A DNA stretch of 64,000 nt from Formosa haliotis (GTDB lineage Bacteria > Bacteroidota > Bacteroidia > Flavobacteriales > Flavobacteriaceae): positions 620,001 to 684,000 of the forward strand of contig NZ_BDEL01000001.1 of assembly GCF_001685485.1 (NCBI RefSeq), written 5' to 3'. Below are positions 18,907-27,558 of the stretch, piece by piece. The notes under the pieces are model-generated. The model had not been told where the DNA came from, did not search any database, and saw only the letters and a list, made by a program, of their open reading frames with translations. The position numbers and the translations under genes are program-made. The stretch's first letter is position 1. Each line of letters starts with the position of its first letter.

Positions 18907-21348
18907 ATGGAAACATCGAAACGAAAAATCACGATTAAAGTAATCATTGGCTATATTATATTAGCCATTGTTGCAGTAACAACCACCTTTTTGGTTTTTT
19001 CGGAAATTAAAAATTTCATGAATTTAAAGCGTGAAGATGTTAGCGATAGAAATAAAGTTATTAATGTAGGAAACTTAATTGCAGATATATACGAAAACGA
19101 AAGCGTAGCAAGGGCAGCCATACAAAGCGGGTCTCAAGAACAATTTAAAATTTACATCTCTAAAAACACCCAACTTAATAACGACATTGATAGTTTAAAA
19201 ATTAAGTTAGACAACACCCACCAAGCACAATTATTAGACAGTGTAAAACAACTTATTGCGGTAAAGTTTGAAAATATTAAAGCTCTTAAACGAATTAAAG
19301 AAGATGATTTATCTGAGCGGTCTATAGAAAATGCGTTACAAAAAATTAACTCTATTGAAAGTTCTATTGGGCGATTAACTATTGAAGATTTTGCCGAAGA
19401 TCCTAATGCTTTAAACCCACAAGTTAAAAAATCGGTTGAAGAATATATTGCCATACTTAATAAATACCGCCCAAAAGACGAAGACGAAAACATAAGTCAG
19501 AAGCGTTTAGATTCTATTGTAATTGCTGCTAGAGACATGCTAAAGCAAGTAAAAAAGGATGCTTTAACACAAAAAAACAATCTATCTACCCGAGAGAATT
19601 CTATTTTGATTAACGATTTAAATGTATCGCAAAGTTTAAGAAAACTCCTTTTTAATCTTGAACATGAAATTGTAGAATATTCTAAAACCATAAATGAAGA
19701 ACGCGAACAAGCCTTAGACCGCAGTACAAAAATTTTAAGCCTTGCAACCATAATTGGTACCCTATTAATCATTTTATTTTCCTTTATCATTTTAAATGAT
19801 TTCTGGAAAAGTCAGAAATACCGAAAAGATTTAGAAAAAGCAAATGCTTTTACCTCTTCCCTACTTCAAAGTCGCGAGCAATTAATTTCTATGGTAAGTC
19901 ACGATTTAAGAACACCACTCAGCACCGTAACCGGTTACAGCGATTTATTGGCTAAAATTACAAGCGATAGTAAATCGAAATACTATATAGATCGCATTAC
20001 AAAAGCTTCTAAATACATGAAAAACCTGGTTGATGATTTACTGGAGTTTTCGAAACTAGAACGTGGAAATATTAATATAGAAAACATTCCGTTTTTATTA
20101 AATCCGATTATAGATGAAGTGGTTGTAAGTGTACAATCTGTATACCCAAATAAGGATATTAAATTACGAGTAGAGCGTACCACAAATATCGAAAAATCTA
20201 TCCTAGGCGATCCATTTAGAGTGCGTCAAATTTTATATAATTTGGTTGGAAATGCCTATAAATTCACTGAATCTGGAGAAATTAAAATTGAAACCATAAG
20301 CTTTAAAAATACAGAGAGAAAACAACTTCTTCAGATTCGAGTATCCGATACCGGTATTGGAATTCCTACCGAAAAACAATCTATTATTTTTGAAGAATTC
20401 ACCCAAATTGAAGGTGAAAACGAAAAGAAATATGATGGATTTGGTTTGGGTTTAACCATATCTAAAAAATTAGCAAATTTACTTGGCGGGGAATTATCTT
20501 TTATAAGTGAAGAGCAAAAAGGGAGTACATTTATTTTCACGTTTCCTGTAGTGTATAGTGTTAAACCTATTGCCAAATTAAAACCTAAAAGAGAAACCAT
20601 AGCACCAAACCTTCATGTTATAGTTGTAGATGACGATGCCTCGTTAAGACAACTTTTAACAGATATTCTTCAAGACAAAAACCTAAAAGTTACGGCGTTT
20701 GAAACTGCAAAAAAAGCCTTAAAAGGCATGAAAAAATTAACTTACGATTTAGTTATTACAGATATCCAATTACCAAAAATGAATGGTTTTCACTTTATGG
20801 AAACCTTAAAAAAATCCTCCTTTTACAATAATCAACCTATTATTGCATCTACAGGAAGAAAGGGTTTAAAAGGTAATGTATATAAAGAAAGTGGTTTCGA
20901 CGATATAATATTTAAACCTTATGGTGTAGACGAACTTATGAAAACACTGAGTAAATGGTTGCCTAGTGTAGAGTTAAAATCAACAACACCGCAGGCACCT
21001 ACTACTATTCAGAAATTTAAACATTTTAATATTGCTCCTATCAGTACGTTTTTAAATAACGATATCGAATCGTTAAAAGACACCTTACAATTGTTTTTAA
21101 ACGAAACCGAAAGTAATTTAGAAACTTTAGAATCTGGAGTGCATTCAAAAAACTTGGAAGTAATACAAGCTACAAGTCATAAAATGCTTACTATGTTTAA
21201 GCAATTAGAAATTAAAAGTGTTATCCCGTATTTAACCTATCTCGATACGTTAAAAGATATAAACGACGAGCACTTACTTACTAATTTTGAAAATCTTAAA
21301 GCAAAAACACAAGAAACCATTTTAGAAATGGAAGAATTTATAGACTAA
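18907..21348 (+). CDS. Hybrid sensor histidine kinase/response regulator with C-terminal Hpt domain
   Basis: 813 residues. Two membrane segments (about 12-30 and 270-295) enclose a mostly helical periplasmic domain. A dimerisation/phosphoacceptor region follows with MVSHDLRTPLS (His332), then a HATPase domain (NAYKFT, DTGIGIP, GFGLGL), a receiver domain with phosphoacceptor Asp619 (VITDIQLPKMNG), and an Hpt-like segment with His758 (SHKMLTMFK). This is a complete His-Asp-His phosphorelay chain; the second receiver would be a partner, most plausibly the sigma-54 regulator whose gene ends 11 nt inside this one on the opposite strand. Confidence 0.93.
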   Translation: METSKRKITIKVIIGYIILAIVAVTTTFLVFSEIKNFMNLKREDVSDRNKVINVGNLIADIYENESVARAAIQSGSQEQFKIYISKNTQLNNDIDSLKIKLDNTHQAQLLDSVKQLIAVKFENIKALKRIKEDDLSERSIENALQKINSIESSIGRLTIEDFAEDPNALNPQVKKSVEEYIAILNKYRPKDEDENISQKRLDSIVIAARDMLKQVKKDALTQKNNLSTRENSILINDLNVSQSLRKLLFNLEHEIVEYSKTINEEREQALDRSTKILSLATIIGTLLIILFSFIILNDFWKSQKYRKDLEKANAFTSSLLQSREQLISMVSHDLRTPLSTVTGYSDLLAKITSDSKSKYYIDRITKASKYMKNLVDDLLEFSKLERGNINIENIPFLLNPIIDEVVVSVQSVYPNKDIKLRVERTTNIEKSILGDPFRVRQILYNLVGNAYKFTESGEIKIETISFKNTERKQLLQIRVSDTGIGIPTEKQSIIFEEFTQIEGENEKKYDGFGLGLTISKKLANLLGGELSFISEEQKGSTFIFTFPVVYSVKPIAKLKPKRETIAPNLHVIVVDDDASLRQLLTDILQDKNLKVTAFETAKKALKGMKKLTYDLVITDIQLPKMNGFHFMETLKKSSFYNNQPIIASTGRKGLKGNVYKESGFDDIIFKPYGVDELMKTLSKWLPSVELKSTTPQAPTTIQKFKHFNIAPISTFLNNDIESLKDTLQLFLNETESNLETLESGVHSKNLEVIQATSHKMLTMFKQLEIKSVIPYLTYLDTLKDINDEHLLTNFENLKAKTQETILEMEEFID

Positions 21349-22684
21349 TATTATATTCTTTAATCTTATTATACAGCGTTTTTCGGGTAACATTTAACAG
21401 TTTAGCCGCAAGCGTTTTGTTGTTATTCGCTTGTTCTAAAGCTCTAATTATTAAATCTTTTTCGTTGTCTTTGGTCGAAAAACTCTTAGAAGGCAAAGGT
21501 GATTCCTCCGCACTTGGGCCTTGTGTTAATTCTATGGGTAATACACTGCGCTCTATTAAATCGCCAGTTGTTAATAAGGTTGCTCGTTTTATAACATTCC
21601 CGAATTCTCTTAAATTCCCTGGCCAAGAATAATTCTGAAAAATTTTAAGCACTTCGTCCGAAAACCCAATCACATTCTTATTTAAAGAGCTATTGGCTTT
21701 TTCAAGAAAGTAATCTGCAAAAATAATAAGATCGTCTTTGCGCTCGTTTAAATTTGGAATTTTAATAGTGAATTCGTTTAAACGATGGTATAAATCTTCG
21801 CGAAATTGTCCTTTTTCTACCGCTTTCAACAGATCTTCGTTGGTTGCCGTTATTAATCTAATATCAACCTCAATTTCTTCGCTACTTCCTATGGGCTTTA
21901 TACGACGCTCCTGTAAAGCGCGAAGCAGTTGAATCTGATTTTCGTAAGACAAATTACCAACTTCATCTAAAAATAAAGTCCCATAATTAGCCGATTCAAA
22001 ATGTCCTTTTTTATCGGTTATAGCACCTGTAAACGATCCTTTTTTATGTCCAAAAAACTCACTTGAAGCAATTTCTTTGGGAATGGCACCACAATCTACA
22101 GCCACAAAAGGTTTATTTTTTCTTAAACTTAATTTATGAATAGATTTTGCAACCACTTCTTTTCCTGTTCCACTTTCGCCTGTTATTAAAACAGACATAT
22201 CTGTGGGACCAACAAGCTGTACGTATTCATTTAATTTTTTTGAAGTAGAACTAATTCCTTTTACAAATTCGGTATTGTCATCGGTTACCTTTTTCTGAGT
22301 CACTTCAGGCTGACTACTTTTAGTTGTAGTGTTCAGGGCATTGTTTATTACATGTAAAACTTCGTCCTGATTAAAAGGTTTCGAAATGTAATCTATAGCG
22401 CCTTGTTTCATGGCTTTTACAGCAGTAGAAACTTCTGCATATCCCGTCATTAAAATAACAGGTGTTTTCTCCTTATGCTTTTTTACGATACTTAACAACT
22501 CTAAACCATCACCGTCAGGTAATCTTAAATCGGTAAAGATTAAATCGAATTCTTCTTTTAATATAATGGTTTTAGCTTCTTCGAAACCGTAACTTATAGA
22601 TACATTATAATGGTGCTTCTCTAAAAAGCGTTTAAGCATATTTGAAAATGCAACATCATCTTCTATTAAAAGGATTGACTTCAT
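21338..22684 (-). CDS. Sigma-54-dependent response regulator (NtrC family)
   Basis: 448 residues in the order receiver - AAA+ - Fis-type HTH. Receiver: acidic pocket IEDD (8-10) and phosphoacceptor Asp52. AAA+: Walker A GESGTGKE (170-177), GSFTGA loop (217-222, a variant of GAFTGA that contacts sigma-54), LFLDEVG Walker B and the R-finger region. The C-terminal HTH reads NNKTLAAKLLNVTRKTLYNK. It activates transcription by sigma-54 RNA polymerase when phosphorylated. It overlaps the hybrid kinase gene tail to tail and follows the PepSY-like triplet, its likely target (see findings). Confidence 0.95.
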   Translation of the reverse strand: MKSILLIEDDVAFSNMLKRFLEKHHYNVSISYGFEEAKTIILKEEFDLIFTDLRLPDGDGLELLSIVKKHKEKTPVILMTGYAEVSTAVKAMKQGAIDYISKPFNQDEVLHVINNALNTTTKSSQPEVTQKKVTDDNTEFVKGISSTSKKLNEYVQLVGPTDMSVLITGESGTGKEVVAKSIHKLSLRKNKPFVAVDCGAIPKEIASSEFFGHKKGSFTGAITDKKGHFESANYGTLFLDEVGNLSYENQIQLLRALQERRIKPIGSSEEIEVDIRLITATNEDLLKAVEKGQFREDLYHRLNEFTIKIPNLNERKDDLIIFADYFLEKANSSLNKNVIGFSDEVLKIFQNYSWPGNLREFGNVIKRATLLTTGDLIERSVLPIELTQGPSAEESPLPSKSFSTKDNEKDLIIRALEQANNNKTLAAKLLNVTRKTLYNKIKEYNISL

Positions 22685-22728
22685 ATGGTGTTTAAGAAAG
22701 GACTTTTAAGTTTAGGGTAAAATTAAGC

Positions 22729-22762
22729 AAAAAAAGAGGGCGTTTAAATAAAACACCCTCTT
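22729..22762 (-). terminator. Rho-independent terminator after the PepSY-like triplet
   Basis: A 12-bp stem (22734-22745 with 22751-22762, one G-U pair) with a 5-nt loop; on the minus strand it ends in a T-run (A-run 22729-22735). It lies 21 nt beyond the last PepSY-like stop and 45 nt upstream of the response regulator start. Confidence 0.85.
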
Positions 22763-22782
22763 TTCTGGATATGAAATTGAAA

Positions 22783-23094
22783 TTATTTATTAATCCAATC
22801 TCCGGTTTCGGTTGTAAAAACGGTTTCTATAACCCCATTTACACTAAGTACTAATTTATATTCCTTAGCATCATTTATATAGGCTTTAGAAACCGTCGTG
22901 TTGTTAAATCTTTCTGCAACAGCCTCTGTAATTGCTATTGGTAAATCTTGTAACTCCACTTCGTTATATGCCGCTTCATATTCATTTTGTAACTCCATAA
23001 CGAGATCTCTTTCGCTATGCGTAAATTGAAATACCGAAGCAGAAATAGAAATACTTCCTAAAACTAACGCAGATGCAATAATTATCTTTTTCAT
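22783..23094 (-). CDS. Exported PepSY-like protein, third of a tandem triplet
   Basis: 103 residues. A signal peptide of about 20 residues is followed by a PepSY-like (DUF2874-type) domain: LPIAITEAVAERFNN, VSKAYINDAKEYKLVLSVNG and ETGDWINK. It is a clear paralogue of the two genes upstream (shared pattern: AI/AV..F....(I/V).KAY.ND.KEYKL.L..(N/D)G..E.V(Y/F)....G.WI.K). The family is presumed to be periplasmic and ligand-binding; its function is unknown. Terminator follows. Confidence 0.8.
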   Translation of the reverse strand: MKKIIIASALVLGSISISASVFQFTHSERDLVMELQNEYEAAYNEVELQDLPIAITEAVAERFNNTTVSKAYINDAKEYKLVLSVNGVIETVFTTETGDWINK

Positions 23095-23150
23095 AGAATT
23101 ATTTCCCTTTCATATTTCGTACTAAAAACTAATGGTTAATTGGCTTTTTA

Positions 23151-23447
23151 CTATTTTTTAATCCATTCTCCACTAGCGTTAGCGTAAACAGTTTCCATGG
23201 CGCCATCTAATTCAAGCTCCAATTTATACTCTTTTTCATCATTTACATAAGCTTTAGTAATTGTAGCTCCTGCAAAATCGTTAGACACCGCATCTGTAAC
23301 AGCTTTTGGTACTTCGCTAACTTTAATTTCTTTGAAGTTTTCATTTACACGAACCTCGTTGCCGTGTTGTATTAATGCAACTGGTGTTGCTGCACAAAAT
23401 GTTAAACTTCCTAATACAATTGCTGATGTTAAAAATAACTTTTTCAT
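23151..23447 (-). CDS. Exported PepSY-like protein, second of a tandem triplet
   Basis: 98 residues with a signal peptide ending near ATPVA (about residue 22). The PepSY-like domain reads VPKAVTDAVSNDFAGATITK, AYVNDEKEYKLELELDG and ASGEWIKK. It is the most typical of the three. It lies 46 nt downstream of the first gene and 56 nt upstream of the third, all minus strand. Confidence 0.82.
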   Translation of the reverse strand: MKKLFLTSAIVLGSLTFCAATPVALIQHGNEVRVNENFKEIKVSEVPKAVTDAVSNDFAGATITKAYVNDEKEYKLELELDGAMETVYANASGEWIKK

Positions 23448-23493
23448 AATTTTAAATTTTAATTAATTTATATTCTGGTTACTCTAATAAGTC

Positions 23494-23796
23494 TTATTTA
23501 TTTATCCAATGGCCATTTTCGTCTGTATAAACAATCTCAATGGCATCGTTTAAATTAAGTTCTAACTTATATTCTTTTAATTCGTTCATATATGCTTTCG
23601 CTAATGTGTCTTCACCAAAGTTTTTAACTATTGCAGCTAAAATTGAATCTGGTAAATCGTGATTTGCGATACGTGTAAAATCTTCTTGAAAAACAATATC
23701 CATAATACCATCATGAAAAAACATGGTTTGCGGAGTTGCTGCATGAGAGGAAACTCCTCCTAATGCTAATGCCGATGCTAATACTATATGTCTCAT
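23494..23796 (-). CDS. Exported PepSY-like protein, first of a tandem triplet
   Basis: 100 residues from the ATG at 23796, chosen because it gives a normal signal peptide (MRHIVLASALALGGVSSHA); the longer frame to 23859 would run through the candidate promoter. The domain reads LPDSILAAIVKNFGEDTLAK, AYMNELKEYKLELNLND and ENGHWINK. It is the least conserved of the three. A sigma-54-type promoter lies 47-62 nt upstream. Confidence 0.8.
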   Translation of the reverse strand: MRHIVLASALALGGVSSHAATPQTMFFHDGIMDIVFQEDFTRIANHDLPDSILAAIVKNFGEDTLAKAYMNELKEYKLELNLNDAIEIVYTDENGHWINK

Positions 23797-23842
23797 TTTA
23801 TTATGTTTTAATTGTTCTAAATAACTGTTCTGCCTAATTATA

Positions 23843-23858
23843 AGAAATAAACATGCCA
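23843..23858 (-). promoter_or_regulatory. Candidate sigma-54 (-24/-12) promoter of the PepSY-like triplet
   Basis: On the minus strand the 16-mer TGGCATGTTTATTTCT differs from the consensus TGGCACGnnnnTTGCW at two places (C to T in the -24 half, G to T in the -12 half). The start site would fall near 23832, a leader of about 36 nt before the ATG at 23796. A sigma-54 activator gene lies just downstream of the triplet. Pattern match, not tested. Confidence 0.45.
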
Positions 23859-23955
23859 TGCTAACTAATATTCAACTAAATACATTTAATTTATTCAATT
23901 TCAATTACTTACAATTATTTATAATTTTATTTAGAATAAAACACTTTGTAAAAAC

Positions 23956-23994
23956 TGTGTAAAACAGCTGTTTAACCTGTGAAAAAATTACACA
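23956..23994. promoter_or_regulatory. Nested inverted repeats upstream of the candidate sigma-54 promoter
   Basis: A perfect 12-bp palindrome AAACAGCTGTTT (23962-23973) sits inside a wider inverted repeat TGTGTAA (23956-23962) / TTACACA (23988-23994). It lies roughly 100-135 bp upstream of the -24 element, the usual place for the enhancer sites of sigma-54 activators. Confidence 0.35.
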
Positions 23995-24114
23995 CTACTT
24001 ACCCACATATCTATGGTAAAATATTTAATAGGGCGTTATTAGGAATAGAAAACCTTTAAAATATCTGGAGATATAAGTATTAAGGTTTATGAAGAAAATA
24101 GTATGCATAAAAAA

Positions 24115-24259
24115 AGCTGTCCGAAAAATATTTAAGTCCGTTATCGTGATTTTTTTTCAGAATCTCATCACTTAAATCGTGACATATCAGATCCTAAATC
24201 AACATGCACGACTGTAGTCGGCAGTTATGGTAGACGGAAACTTTACTTTTTGAACAGCT
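24115..24259. repeat. Intergenic repeat, copy B (diverged)
   Basis: A 145-bp segment whose ends are an imperfect inverted repeat, AGCTGTCCGAAAAA and TTTTTGAACAGCT. Its first 55 bases align without gaps to copy A (28658 onward) at 42 of 55 positions by my count, including the shared TTTCAGAATCTC. The inner part is more diverged. Confidence 0.6.
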
Positions 24260-24283
24260 CTTGTATGGTTTTAAATTGCGTAG

Positions 24284-24823
24284 TTACAATTCTATTTTTG
24301 CATTATGCTCTGCAATTTCATCAATGTAGTTGGCTACCACGAAATCTTCGGCTTTAAAGTTTTCACTTCGCTTTTTAGCTTGTTTTTGTCGTTTTATACT
24401 TCTGGCAAATCGTCGTATACTATCTTCTGTATCTAAAATAAGACCTGGTACAGGAATACTTTTATACTCTTTATCTTTTGCAACCATCGTAAAGTAAGAC
24501 GAGTTGCAATGTTTAATAATACCTGTATGTATATCTTCAGATTCAACACGTAAGCCTACAACCATTGAAGTTCGCCCTGTATAATTTACCGATGCTTTTA
24601 AAGTTACTAATTCGCCAACTGCAATGGAATTTAAAAAATCGACTTTATTAACAGAAGCGGTAACCGAATAATGTTCGGAGTGTTTTGAAGCACAAGCAAA
24701 CGCGATTTGATCCATCAAATTTAAAATAAATCCACCATGAATATTTCCTCTAAAATTAGAATGTGAGGGTAACATTAATTGGGTCATTGTTATTTGCGAT
24801 TCTTCAATACGTTTAAATTTCAT
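24284..24823 (-). CDS. Acyl-CoA thioesterase (hotdog fold)
   Basis: 179 residues of the YciA/acyl-CoA hydrolase group. The hotdog core shows FRGNIHGGFILNLMDQIAFACA with the catalytic Asp, SVTASVNKVDFLNSIAVGELV, and GRTSMVVGLRVE. It should hydrolyse acyl-CoA thioesters in the cytosol; chain-length preference is unknown. A charged C-terminal helix (RSIKRQKQAKKRSENFKA) follows. It stands alone between two gene-poor stretches. Confidence 0.9.
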   Translation of the reverse strand: MKFKRIEESQITMTQLMLPSHSNFRGNIHGGFILNLMDQIAFACASKHSEHYSVTASVNKVDFLNSIAVGELVTLKASVNYTGRTSMVVGLRVESEDIHTGIIKHCNSSYFTMVAKDKEYKSIPVPGLILDTEDSIRRFARSIKRQKQAKKRSENFKAEDFVVANYIDEIAEHNAKIEL

Positions 24824-25234
24824 AATTCTTTTTTTGTAAAATATTAACGTTTAAATGTAATTATTTTTCTTTTACGGTTAAACTTCTTTAATAATTACTA
24901 TGAAATTCAACGAATTATTACTCATTTACTGATAATTAATTAATATTAATTCCCAAAATATAGAATCAATCAAATAAATAATGAAGTTTTTATTAATTCC
25001 AAAATGTCTAAGCAAGCACAGATCGTTTTTAATTCCTGAGAAATTAGACTATTCAACTGTATAATTTACATAAGGCTCAAAACTTAGTTTTATAACATTT
25101 TTTTCGATTGCGTTATCGCTTATTTCAGAAAGGTTTTATTTTTAGGACACTTTTAAATTCTAGTATTTACATTTGTACAAGATTTTTTTGATTGTGTATA
25201 AATTGATAATTTTATAAACACTAAACTTAAATTA
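24824..25234. other. Gene-poor interval upstream of the DUF808 gene
   Basis: About 410 AT-rich bases. I see no convincing gene, repeat or hairpin other than a TAnnTTTG box, TACATTTG at 25168-25175, placed about 60 nt before the DUF808 start, a possible -7 element. Confidence 0.5.
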
Positions 25235-26113
25235 ATGGCTTCAGGTTTTTTTGCATTATTAGACGATATCGCTGCGCTTATGGACGATGTAGCAACCATG
25301 GGTAAATTGGCTACTAAAAAAACAGCTGGAATATTAGGCGACGATTTAGCAGTAAATGCGGAAAAAGCTTCCGGATTTGTGTCGTCTAGAGAAATTCCTG
25401 TATTGTGGGCCATTACCAAAGGTTCGCTAAAAAATAAACTAGTTATTCTGCCTTTTGCCTTCTTATTAAGTGCCTTCTTACCCATAGCCATTCCTATAAT
25501 TTTAACCTTAGGAGGTTTGTATTTAGCCTATGAAGGTGCCGAAAAAATTTATGAATATTTTGTACCTCACAAACATGGCCATGCAGAAGAGGTTATTAAA
25601 GCTACCACCGAAGCGGATATTTTAAAACTTGAAAAAGAAAAAATAAAAGCCGCCATTGTTACCGATTTTATATTATCTGTAGAAATTGTTATTATTGCTT
25701 TAGGCTCTGTAGTTGGACAAACCTTACCCACACAAATTATTGTAGTATCTATTGTAGCGTTAATTGCAACCATAGGCGTTTATGGTATTGTAGCTTTAAT
25801 TGTTAGAATGGACGATTTCGGATTAAAACTTATTAATTTAAACGAAGCGGAAAATAGTTTCTCAGATAAAGTGGGGCGTCTATTAGTAAATGCCTTGCCA
25901 TGGGTTATTAAAGGACTTGGGTTTGTAGGAACCATTGCTTTGTTGTTAGTTTCTGGAGGGATTTTCATGCATAACCTTCCGTATTTACACGACTTATTAC
26001 ACCATTGGCCAAGCCTAATAGCAGAATTATTTCTAGGAATAGTTATCGGGTTTATAGTGTTACTTTTTATAGAACTTTTTAAAAAACTAAAACCTAAAAA
26101 AGCTGAACATTAA
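25235..26113 (+). CDS. DUF808 family inner-membrane protein
   Basis: 292 residues. The cytosolic N-terminus (ASGFFALLDDIAALMDDVAT, KKTAGILGDDLAVNAEKA) is the DUF808 hallmark, followed by several membrane segments. E. coli YedI is the best-known relative; its function is unknown. Convergent with the PAQR gene, with a 37-nt gap. Confidence 0.92.
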   Translation: MASGFFALLDDIAALMDDVATMGKLATKKTAGILGDDLAVNAEKASGFVSSREIPVLWAITKGSLKNKLVILPFAFLLSAFLPIAIPIILTLGGLYLAYEGAEKIYEYFVPHKHGHAEEVIKATTEADILKLEKEKIKAAIVTDFILSVEIVIIALGSVVGQTLPTQIIVVSIVALIATIGVYGIVALIVRMDDFGLKLINLNEAENSFSDKVGRLLVNALPWVIKGLGFVGTIALLLVSGGIFMHNLPYLHDLLHHWPSLIAELFLGIVIGFIVLLFIELFKKLKPKKAEH

Positions 26114-26150
26114 AGGAGATTTTTTGATAATTAATAGCACTTAAAAACTG

Positions 26151-26777
26151 TTAAATAACATAAAGAAATATCATTAAAAAATGACTTATGGCTCCTGCCA
26201 AAACAAATAAATGCCAGATGACGTGGTTAAAAGGAATTTTATGAATCGCATAAAAAATAATTCCTACAGTATAAAATAATCCGCCAGCAATTAATAAATA
26301 CACCCCACGATCTCCAATAACCTGAGCTAAATTAGAAAAGTCGAAAATAATAAGCCATCCCATAACTAAATACAACACCGTAGAGAAAACCTCGAATTTT
26401 CCTGTAAAAAATAATTTTAAAACCAGTCCGAAAGCAGCAATACCCCACACGATAAAAAACAAATTCCAACCTAAACTTTTGTTTAAAGCAATAAGTAATA
26501 CGGGGGAATAAGTTCCTGCTATTAATAGGTAAATACTAATATGGTCTACTATTCGTAAATAATGTTTTTGATGTTCTTTAGTCACATAATGATATAAAGC
26601 TGATGCCGAAAATAACACTATATTAGAGATACCGTACACCACGACACTAAAGGTACTCCATGCGTTTTGAGGTTCGCTATAATATAACAATAAGCCTAAC
26701 CCTAACACGCCTAAAAGTGCCCCAAAAGCATGTGTTAAGGTATTTAATTTTTCTTCAAAAGGACTTTGGACTCTCAT
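26151..26777 (-). CDS. PAQR/hemolysin III family membrane protein
   Basis: 208 residues with seven hydrophobic segments. The metal-site residues of the family are present: SALYHYV, VDHISIYLLIAGTYSP (Asp, His) and the C-terminal HVIWHLFVLAGAISH. PAQR relatives are membrane hydrolases such as ceramidases; the hemolysin name is historical. The start overlaps the stop of the DUF4294 gene by 4 nt (ATGA-type), so it is co-translated with it. Confidence 0.92.
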   Translation of the reverse strand: MRVQSPFEEKLNTLTHAFGALLGVLGLGLLLYYSEPQNAWSTFSVVVYGISNIVLFSASALYHYVTKEHQKHYLRIVDHISIYLLIAGTYSPVLLIALNKSLGWNLFFIVWGIAAFGLVLKLFFTGKFEVFSTVLYLVMGWLIIFDFSNLAQVIGDRGVYLLIAGGLFYTVGIIFYAIHKIPFNHVIWHLFVLAGAISHFLMIFLYVI

Positions 26778-27457
26778 GGTTTTGTAGATGCTAAGCGTTT
26801 AGACCATTTCGCTACAGCGGCATAAAAATCGAAATCTAAAACCGAATTTTGTCGTTTTAATTTTCCGTTCTGAAAACTACGTTGTAAAATATCTTCAATA
26901 AAATAATCTTCCTTAGACTCCATCGGATCAAATTCCTCCTTAAGCGAAATATCGAAGATTCTCGCCGTATTATTAAACCAAAAAGCACGCCAACCACTTC
27001 GTAATTCTTTTATTAAATCGAAGGTCGTTATTCCTGTTTGCCTATGAATTAGTTTAACCAAAATTTGCCCTTCGGTACGAGTTAGTTTTTTTAATTCTTC
27101 GGTAAATTCTTCTTCTAAATATCGCTGAACTTGTTTGGTGTACCGCTTTTTATCTCGGTTAGATTCTAAATGATCTAATCTCGATTTTAATTCTTGCAAG
27201 CGTTCTGCAGCCAGTTTAGCATAAGGATAAACTTTAAGCGTTTTTCTTCGTAAAATTAAATATTGTATGTGTTCTTTTCTATCTATGAAATCGATTTTAG
27301 TTAAAATCATAACTTCATCTAAATCAATCGATTTTCTAGGGATCGAATCGCCTTCAATAATTATAAAATGATCCTGAATACTATCTAGCTCCTTCTCATC
27401 TATTTGAGCGAAGCTAAAAAGCGGTATTAGTAACAAAAAGTACAGTAGGATTTTCAT
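26774..27457 (-). CDS. Exported DUF4294 protein
   Basis: 227 residues. A short signal peptide (to about FSFA, residue 17) and a charged, mostly helical domain: EGDSIPRKSIDLDEVMIL, YPYAKLAAERLQEL, RYLEEEFTEELKKLTRTEGQILVKLIHRQTG and WRAFWFNNTARIF. This is DUF4294, restricted to Bacteroidota as far as I know. Its function is unknown. It overlaps the PAQR gene and is divergent from the M42 peptidase. Confidence 0.88.
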   Translation of the reverse strand: MKILLYFLLLIPLFSFAQIDEKELDSIQDHFIIIEGDSIPRKSIDLDEVMILTKIDFIDRKEHIQYLILRRKTLKVYPYAKLAAERLQELKSRLDHLESNRDKKRYTKQVQRYLEEEFTEELKKLTRTEGQILVKLIHRQTGITTFDLIKELRSGWRAFWFNNTARIFDISLKEEFDPMESKEDYFIEDILQRSFQNGKLKRQNSVLDFDFYAAVAKWSKRLASTKP

Positions 27458-27558
27458 AAAAAAGTAGAAGCCAAAAACTATTCCAAAATTAATAATTTAC
27501 ACTGCTTAAAACATTAAAATCTTATTAATATTATTATTTTTATGCAAAACTTTTTTAA

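Larger units (their letters stand above)
23859..24283. other. Intergenic region between PepSY-like triplet and thioesterase
   Basis: About 425 bases without a gene. It holds the inverted repeats at 23956-23994 and the repeat copy at 24115-24259. The rest is AT-rich with no reading frame of note. Confidence 0.6.
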
